NCBI GenBank assembly: GCA_046727435.1
Contig: JBKPCR010000005.1
Span: 1 to 47,178 of the forward strand
Direction of reading: 5' to 3'
From: CAVPRW01 sp046727435 [NCBI: bacterium]
GTDB lineage: Bacteria > Tectomicrobia > Entotheonellia > J063
DNA: 47,178 bases
The notes beneath the pieces are model-generated. The model saw nothing but the letters and a program-made list of their open reading frames with translations. It had not been told where the DNA came from and did no database searches. Positions within the stretch are counted from its first letter, which is position 1; every line of letters starts with the position of its first letter. Below are positions 42,130 to 47,178 of this stretch, in pieces. Position numbers and translations under genes: made by a program.

Positions 42130-42147
42130 GATGACCTCCTTGTCTCT

Positions 42148-42509
42148 TCAGTGTCCGAGGAATGCCAGTAATGCCATTCCTCCGAGTACGATCGCCGAGA
42201 CCGCCACCCCCGACCCAGTTGTTGCCGGATGAGACTCGCCGTACCAAGACCAACTGCTGCTCCACTGAATAACACGCCTCCAAGCCACGCCTCGGCGTCG
42301 AATTGAGCGCCGTTCATGAGCGTTAGGACGCAGAGGATGCCCAATATGAAGGATGGGACGGGCAAGCAATCGGTTTCTCCGGCTGATGGCTGAACCTTTT
42401 GCGCGTGAGCAGAGGCTGGGAAGGAATACAGAAGAGAGCCGCACTCCTTGCATATGAGCGCCCCATCGTCAATCGATTCCACGCACAAGGGGCAGCGTCG
42501 CTGCGTCAT
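42148..42509 (-). pseudogene. Zinc-ribbon membrane protein with frameshift near its end
   Basis: From ATG 42509 the frame codes for CPLCVESIDDGALICKECGS (a zinc ribbon), then VPSFILGILCVLTLMNGAQF and LGGVLFSGAAVGLGTASLIR. At the five-G run near 42217, in-frame text becomes WRSRRSYSEEWHY. Shifted by one base it gives VAVSAIVLGGMALLAFLGH and stops at 42148, a natural third membrane helix. One missing G would explain this. It forms a pair with the DUF805 gene. Confidence 0.65.
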
Positions 42510-43197
42510 CGACATCTCCCAACGGGATTGCCCGCCACGGCGGGCCCTGAGCACCTTCAACGGATGGGGCCGCAAGGGTGACTTTGCCGATCAGGTCTGC
42601 GGTGGGCCGGAGGATTGATGCAGCATGGGGCAGATGATCTGGTCTTGGCGTACCCTTACCTATCGACAGGGCGGTTGGGAACTTGAGGGCTGGAGGGCAC
42701 CCGATCCACGGCTCACCCCCTCATGACCTGAGGCGAACACCGGGAGCCGGTGGTCGTCAGCGGGGCTGGGGCCGTGCGTGTATGTACGAACGTCAGGCGC
42801 CGCCGGTCACCCACTCGCATAGCAAGCATGCCGTGACTCTGTTGGGGAAGTCTACAAGGCGCGAAAAGCAGGCCTGCATTCAATATCGGAGAGGTTGGGT
42901 CGTGGCAAGGTTCGTCATAGGATGAGGAAGGGCCTCATAGGAGAGCCTGAGACGCCGGCACGCCTCAGGCCCGGGGCACTACCACGCTAGCGGAACAGTT
43001 CGCACGCGCGGGGCAAGTGCCCCACACACGTGGCTCGCCCCTGCTCCAGCGATGAGCGGTAGCCTGATAGCCTCGCCTGTGCCTGGAGGAGGTGTTATGG
43101 ACCCTCCAGAGGCCCGCGTGACCCTAGGCTGCTAGCCCGCGTGGATCATGACGAGGGCGACCGTGAGGGTGTGCCACCGACCCTGCGGCACACCGGG
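42510..43197. other. Gap without credible gene
   Basis: About 690 bases. A hairpin with arms GCCTGAG and CTCAGGC lies near 42947-42971, which may be a terminator-like or attC-like inner dyad. Otherwise nothing is seen. Confidence 0.4.
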
Positions 43198-44493
43198 TCA
43201 CGTACGCCCGGAGTCGAGCGGGGTGTGGGCCTTGCCGGCTTCGGGCTCGACCACCACGTTCGGCGGCACGTCGGAGCCCGTCTCCTCGGCGAGCGCGGCT
43301 TGGACCGCTCCCTGCTCTACTGCCTCTCGGGTGTCCTCGGGGGTGGGCCGTTGGACGGTCCTGGTCGGGTGGAGGTCCGGTTCCCCCTGCGCTGCCACGC
43401 GTTCCGAGAGGACCTCGGCGAGCGCTGTTGCTGAAATGAGGCCGCGCTCAGCCGCGTGCGCCGCCATGGCAAAGCTGTCGGCGGCGAGCAGCAGGCTGCT
43501 GCCGGCCTCGACCACCTCCTTGGCCAGGGCCTCGATGGCGCGGAGCCGCTCGGGGGGTCGGCTGATCGAGCGGATGTAGATCGCCACCACCCGGCCGGGG
43601 TGCTCGCGGACCACCTGGGCATAGATCTCGGGGTCGCGCTGGCCGCTGTCACCGATGAGGAGGAACGGCCGGTAGTGATAGAGCGCCACCATGTGCCGGA
43701 TCAGGGCAAGCTTGTGGTCCAGGGCGCGCCGGGGGAAGGGGTGGCGCAGACTCACCCCCCACTCCCGCAGGAACAGGATCGGACCCACGGGGATGCCGTG
43801 CAGGTGGAAGAACTCATCCAGGACCTCGTAGAGGCTCCAGGGCCCACGGGAGACGTAGAGCATGGGGTTCCGCTCGGCGCCGGAGACGCCGCCGTGCAGG
43901 GCACGATAGAAGGCGGCCACACCGGGGAACGCCACCCGGCTGCGAGCCCCCTGGGCGAAGAGGCGCCACAGCATCATGACCTTGTTCGCCACGCCAGTAT
44001 TCACGACGGTGTCGTCGATGTCACTAGTCACCACGAAGCGGGCAGTCCGTGGCGGTACGAACAGCTCGCCCATGGCTTGAGCACCGGAGTGACTGACCAG
44101 TTCGAGCTTCATGGGGTGCCAGAGGCGCGCGGCGGGTGGGGGCTGTATCGGGTGGAGGTGCACCCGGAAGTAGCCGTCCCGGTCCGTGGTCACTCGCTGC
44201 TCCGTGCCGCCGAAGCGGGCTACCAGAATGGCCTCCGCCACGCCCCGGCGCAGGAGCCGCCGTCCGGCGTCGAGCAGATCTCGGCGCCACGTGCCTTCGC
44301 GCATGCGTGCCCCAAGGCCTCCCTGCCGGAAGACGCGGCCCATGAGGAAGACCTCGTCAGGGGAGCCGTAGCCGCGGTAGGGCTGGATGACAAGGTCCCT
44401 GTGCCCGCCGACAACCCTGACCGGGCGGGCCAGCAGGTGCAGGACCCTACGACATACGAGGGCAATAGATGTGAACAGACGAGAGATACGCAT
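43198..44493 (-). CDS. App1-type phosphatidate phosphatase family protein (DUF2183)
   Basis: 431 residues from ATG 44493; a GTG at 44529 is possible. The HAD-like catalytic motif FVVTSDIDDTVVNTG (DxDxT, about 155-165) and downstream AFPGVAAFYRALH, YVSRGPWSLYEVLDEF and PFLLIGDSGQRDPEIYAQV fit the App1/DUF2183 family. These are Mg-dependent phosphatidate phosphatases in yeast; bacterial function is less clear. The last 100 residues are low-complexity (PTPEDTREAVEQG). It stands alone on the minus strand. Confidence 0.85.
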   Translation of the reverse strand: MRISRLFTSIALVCRRVLHLLARPVRVVGGHRDLVIQPYRGYGSPDEVFLMGRVFRQGGLGARMREGTWRRDLLDAGRRLLRRGVAEAILVARFGGTEQRVTTDRDGYFRVHLHPIQPPPAARLWHPMKLELVSHSGAQAMGELFVPPRTARFVVTSDIDDTVVNTGVANKVMMLWRLFAQGARSRVAFPGVAAFYRALHGGVSGAERNPMLYVSRGPWSLYEVLDEFFHLHGIPVGPILFLREWGVSLRHPFPRRALDHKLALIRHMVALYHYRPFLLIGDSGQRDPEIYAQVVREHPGRVVAIYIRSISRPPERLRAIEALAKEVVEAGSSLLLAADSFAMAAHAAERGLISATALAEVLSERVAAQGEPDLHPTRTVQRPTPEDTREAVEQGAVQAALAEETGSDVPPNVVVEPEAGKAHTPLDSGRT

Positions 44494-45149
44494 CGGTGTC
44501 TCTGGAGCCGCGGATACCGGGATCCGCACATCCCGGATATAACGAATGGCCTAAACGCAGTGGATCGGCGGGGCCACGCGTCGCGAGCTTCCACGTTCCT
44601 CGGCGCATAGCTCCGCTCTGACGCATGCGGGGCACGAGAGATGCGGTGCGACACCATTCCCGCCGCTCAGCGCCATATCTTCCATGATCGAACGCCATGG
44701 TGAGAGAAGAGCTGTCCCCTCAGGAGGACATGACCTGGCGCCGGCAGGCATGTCAGGACAGGAGGGGTGGGAGACTGGCGAGGGCGCTGGCTCAGCATCG
44801 AAGAGCCTCCTTGATGAGGGCCGCGAGGCGTCGTTCAGTTCTGATCAGTGGCATGATTGTCGCAGGGCTGGTCTGCCTTGTCAATACCTCCCGGGCCTCC
44901 GCCCTGCCCATTGCCATCGCAGGGAGGACGGTGCATCGGCCCTCCCCACAGACCGACGCCTCTCAGGCACAACAGCGGCCCCGAAGATGGCGTGGAGAAA
45001 CCCAGCCCTTGCGTGGCAGGGGCCACGTGGGGTGATCGCAGCGCCTATACCCACCGTTTACGGTCCGCTTGTACAATATCGCGCCAGGGGTCATGGCGCT
45101 GAGCGCTGGTGCGACTGATGCTAGCGCCACGAGCACGCCCGGCCCTGAG
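44494..45149. other. Gap with one weak signal-peptide-like frame
   Basis: About 650 bases. A frame from ATG 44814 to 45035 begins RRSVLISGMIVAGLVCLVNT like a signal peptide but then becomes a basic, Gln/Arg-rich tail without a domain. It is not called as a gene. Confidence 0.35.
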
Positions 45150-45353
45150 TCATGCGTCGTCCACCTCGGGAACGTGTAGGAAGTATCGATACTCCCCACG
45201 CCGCACGGAACTGTGCCCAACCATCCCCTGCTCCTCCAGTCAGACGAGCTGATCATCCGCACCGGGGTAGTGTGGGCCGTAGTAGAGGCCATCCGGGTGC
45301 TGAATCCAGGTGTAGCCGGAGCCCTCAAGGTAGGGCCATTCAGGTCGCGCCAT
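45150..45353 (-). pseudogene. Small protein frame broken by in-frame TGA
   Basis: From ATG 45353 (GGGAG eight bases upstream) the frame reads MARPEWPYLEGSGYTWIQHP, DGLYYGPHYPGADDQLV, then TGA (45240-45242), and goes on in frame as LEEQGMVGHSSVRRGEYRYF to TGA at 45150. The two halves have the same composition and suggest one 67-residue protein with a point nonsense change. It is part of the minus-strand set of small mobile-element genes. Confidence 0.45.
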
Positions 45354-45454
45354 GGCGAAGTCTCCCACTAACCGTTACATCGGCCTCGCAGCGGTGTCAA
45401 TCCAATACGTCAGCGACTAACGATGGGATGGCCACACAGGGCAGGGGCGACTCG

Positions 45455-45682
45455 TCACCGCCTCCATGACGAGCCAGTGTCTACCCCCAGTCTGACCGCT
45501 AGGGCAGAAGCGGCCACGCGAGGCGCCAGGTCGATGGCGTTCACCTGCCCCATGATCTGGATCATCGACTCGCCGGTGGCGCCCTGCTCGCGGTATCTCG
45601 CGATCATAAAGGCGCGGCGCACGTCGCCAGACGCAGATTTCCAGGCTTGCTCCAGCCGGTGCAGCGCCTCGTCCTCGCTCAT
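45455..45682 (-). CDS. Small hypothetical protein
   Basis: 75 residues from ATG 45682, which overlaps the stop of the zinc-finger gene (ATGA), so the two are coupled. The sequence [20 protein letters not shown], then [13 protein letters not shown] and [20 protein letters not shown] is helical. No known domain. A longer upstream extension is a shadow. Confidence 0.6.
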   Translation of the reverse strand: MSEDEALHRLEQAWKSASGDVRRAFMIARYREQGATGESMIQIMGQVNAIDLAPRVAASALAVRLGVDTGSSWRR

Positions 45683-45906
45683 GCGGGCTCCCTCCCACAG
45701 GCTTGCTCGATCCACCAGGCCATGCGAAATTCCGCCAGAGTCCTCCCGCCGACCCCGCAGCCGAAGCAGTGCCAGGCCGACCGCACCACCACGAAGGAGG
45801 GCGTCTCTTCCTGATGGAAGGGGCACAGCCCGATCCACCCAGCCCGGTTGTGTGGTCGCAGCTCGACGTAGGCCCTGATCCCGGCCACCAGGTCCTCACT
45901 CACCAC
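45679..45906 (-). CDS. CHC2-type zinc-finger protein (DnaG zinc-domain-like)
   Basis: 75 residues from GTG 45906 with GAGGAGG upstream. The motif [15 protein letters not shown] then [10 protein letters not shown] is the CHC2 zinc ribbon of DnaG-type primases (Cys-His-Cys-Cys at CPFH and CFGC). The rest of a primase is absent, so it is a stand-alone zinc domain. Such mini-primase proteins accompany replication modules of satellites and integrative elements. It overlaps both neighbours, indicating an operon. Confidence 0.8.
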   Translation of the reverse strand: MVSEDLVAGIRAYVELRPHNRAGWIGLCPFHQEETPSFVVVRSAWHCFGCGVGGRTLAEFRMAWWIEQACGREPA

Positions 45907-46073
45907 ACCTCCTCGCGAGTGAAGTCGTGGTTCACGATGTTCCGGGCGAGTTCACGCACGTCCTGCTCATCGATGGTGAGGGTCTTCCCCAACCGTCGGC
46001 GGTCCTCGACCCAACGGTCGATCACCCCGGTCACCCGCCGCTCGACCACGTCCTTGGTCAGCTCCTCAGCCAT
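45900..46073 (-). CDS. Small hypothetical protein
   Basis: 57 residues from ATG 46073, after GGAGGGAGGAG. The product is acidic and basic mixed: [20 protein letters not shown], then [20 protein letters not shown] and [15 protein letters not shown]. No known domain. The frame stays open upstream, but the strong ribosome-binding site marks the start. Its end overlaps the GTG of the zinc-finger gene. Confidence 0.65.
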   Translation of the reverse strand: MAEELTKDVVERRVTGVIDRWVEDRRRLGKTLTIDEQDVRELARNIVNHDFTREEVW

Positions 46074-46075
46074 GG

Positions 46076-46345
46076 CTCTCCTCCCTCCCTCGTTCGCCAC
46101 TCCCATGGTCAGCCCCCTCGACTGCAGGTCGAGGCGGACCAGCGCGTGGCCACTCGCGATGAACGCCTCGTCGATCTCCAGGTAGCGGCTCTTGCGGCGC
46201 TCCTGGTGGTACTGGTCGGGGACCTCCGTGGGGTCCACCGCGTCAGCGGATAGGGCATCGGCTTGATGGTGACCATGACGGTGCGCAAGCGCAGCAAGGC
46301 ATCGCACAGCTCTGGCGGGTAGGGCCGAATGAGCGTGAAGCCCTT
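46076..46345 (-). pseudogene. Frameshifted hypothetical gene
   Basis: Two natural-looking peptide stretches lie in different frames: FTLIRPYPPELCDALLRLRT plus VMVTIK in one, and DPTEVPDQYHQERRKSRYLE plus IDEAFIASGHALVRLDL in the other. The switch falls near 46255. A single-base indel would join them into a protein of about 90 residues directly upstream of the 57-residue gene. Confidence 0.4.
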
Positions 46346-46505
46346 TTCTAAAGCGGGGTTCTAGGCGGACTGGCTGACCAATTGCGGGAGGAGAGTAGGC
46401 CATTATCTCTCGGTTTGCGCCAGGGGGTGCGTGAGCTGATACGTGTTGGAAAATTAAGAGGTTAATCGATTGATGATGAATTTTTATAAGCATCTTAGAT
46501 TAATA

Positions 46506-46534
46506 TTGAAGTTTATTGATTGGAAAAGTATAGT
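46506..46534 (+). promoter_or_regulatory. Promoter in an AT-rich divergent region
   Basis: TTGAAG (46506-46511), 17-bp spacer, TATAGT (46529-46534). The AT-rich island 46448-46550 lies between the minus-strand small genes and the HTH gene, where promoters and perhaps an origin would be expected. Confidence 0.45.
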
Positions 46535-46637
46535 ACTGGAATCAATCGGTACGGAGCGGGTGCCAGCGGTACGTCGCACGGGCTCCGGTCGCAAGGCCCA
46601 GGCAGGGAGAGCACCAGCGGAAGGATCCCGCGCCGCT

Positions 46638-46847
46638 ATGGACGAGTTACTCACACCGGAACAGGCCGCCGCTATCCTCCAGCTGAGTCCGAAAACGCTG
46701 AAGGACTGGCTGCGCGCCGGCAAGCTGCCGGGGTGCAAGATCGGCCGCTTCTGGCGGGTCAAGCCCGCGGACCTCGAAGCCTTTATCCGGGCCTCTCGCC
46801 TCAGACACGGGCGCGAGGAGCCTGCAGACCCCCGTCAAGACTGCTGA
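46638..46847 (+). CDS. AlpA/excisionase-like HTH protein
   Basis: 69 residues from ATG 46638. The HTH_17 pattern is clear: LLTPEQAAAILQLSPKTLKD, then WLRAGKLPGCKIGRFWRVKP and DLEAFIRAS. It is a minimal one-domain DNA-binding protein like excisionases and AlpA-type regulators. Upstream codons to 46470 are open but basic and unsupported. It is divergent from the small minus-strand gene set and probably regulates that element. Confidence 0.8.
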   Translation: MDELLTPEQAAAILQLSPKTLKDWLRAGKLPGCKIGRFWRVKPADLEAFIRASRLRHGREEPADPRQDC

Positions 46848-46877
46848 CGGGGCGGTGTGGGCGCTCCCAGAGGGGTG

Positions 46878-47178
46878 ATGACGGGAGGGCGCGAGACGGA
46901 GGAGGAGATGACACGGCACAGCCCAGGACAGACGAGCGTAGAGCTGACCGCAGCCGCCACGACGCAGACGGAAGCCGCCCGCCAGCGCGTGGTCTTCGCG
47001 TGGGGCCAGATCCTCTTCACCGAGCTGCGGCGGGTGTGGGCGCAGCTCGACACTGCGGAGGCCCTGGCCTATGAGGATAAGCTGGCGGCGCAGGTGCATG
47101 TGCTCGAGGACGCCACCGCCAGCCTCGACCAGTTGTCCCGCACGCTAGGGCGCAGCTGCCGCCGCCTCAAGCGGCACC
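46878..47178 (+). CDS. Partial hypothetical protein, runs off the window
   Basis: An open frame from ATG 46878 (or ATG 46908 after GGAGGAG) continues past the end with at least 100 residues. It is Thr/Ala-rich at first, then helical: RQRVVFAWGQILFTELRRVW, then LAAQVHVLEDATASLDQLSR. No domain is recognised. It follows the AlpA-like gene by 30 bases and is probably its operon partner. Confidence 0.6.
   Translation, partial: MTGGRETEEEMTRHSPGQTSVELTAAATTQTEAARQRVVFAWGQILFTELRRVWAQLDTAEALAYEDKLAAQVHVLEDATASLDQLSRTLGRSCRRLKRH

Noticed and set aside
44814-45035. Signal-peptide-like short frame
   Set aside because: No ribosome-binding site and no mature domain after the hydrophobic stretch.

Overview
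The window is GC-rich bacterial DNA with short AT-rich islands. It is dense in short accessory genes, integration scars and genes of uncertain function. No ribosomal RNA or clade-defining marker is present, so taxonomy is only an inference. Three TrpX-like ABC substrate-binding proteins, a cyclase/AAA/TPR giant regulator and an IS110 fragment fit a large-genome uncultivated soil, sediment or sponge-type bacterium of the Rokubacteria/NC10/Tectomicrobia/Nitrospirota sort. 

Layout. (1) 1-8.6 kb: a mobile-element module. The 3' half of a tRNA-Glu gene, next to a truncated integrase, marks an old attachment site. It is followed by an excisionase-like HTH, a primase-polymerase, a replication ATPase with a C-terminal winged helix, and several small zinc-finger or hypothetical proteins. 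One of these genes is split by an in-frame amber codon. A tRNA-like remnant lies at 8.4 kb. (2) 8.6-13.6 kb: a secreted PKD-type protein, a LuxR-type regulator preceded by two palindromes, and an ABC substrate-binding protein. (3) 13.8-24.4 kb: the most interesting region. At least nine short genes, all on the minus strand, are separated by imperfect palindromes whose ends read RYYYAAC...GTTRRRY in the same orientation as the genes. This is the layout of an integron cassette array without a visible integrase (CALIN-like). The cassettes carry a flavin monooxygenase-like acyl-CoA dehydrogenase, a secreted SH3-like protein, an ABC substrate-binding protein, DUF3565, an SDR dehydrogenase, a muconolactone-isomerase-like protein, a SnoaL-like protein, a GYD protein and a two-domain ABM protein. 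One palindrome is interrupted by a 108-bp MITE flanked by GTT; another runs into what looks like the 5' end of a group II intron. A pair of AT-rich genes of unknown function sits inside the array. (4) 25.5-29 kb: a cyclase/AAA/TPR regulator, then an AT-rich gap with a candidate small RNA. (5) 30.2-32.2 kb: a second primase-polymerase module. (6) 32.7-36.5 kb: secreted LamG and DUF1566 proteins and a third ABC substrate-binding protein sharing upstream DNA with the first. (7) 36.6-39.7 kb: a GmrSD-like DUF262/DUF1524 protein with a DUF5655-like tail, divergent from an XRE regulator, probably a defence locus. (8) 39.7-44.5 kb: membrane proteins (DUF456 and a zinc-ribbon protein, both with apparent homopolymer frameshifts; DUF805) and an App1-type phosphatase. 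(9) 45.1-47.2 kb: a third mobile module with a CHC2 zinc-finger protein, small genes and an AlpA-like HTH, continuing past the window edge. 

How it fits together. Three separate modules with primase or zinc-finger plus excisionase genes suggest repeated integration of related satellite-like elements. The middle of the window looks like a sedentary cassette store for small detoxification-type enzymes, itself invaded by smaller mobile elements. Several genes carry single-base lesions (nonsense or homopolymer frameshift), which indicates decay or consensus errors in the assembly.
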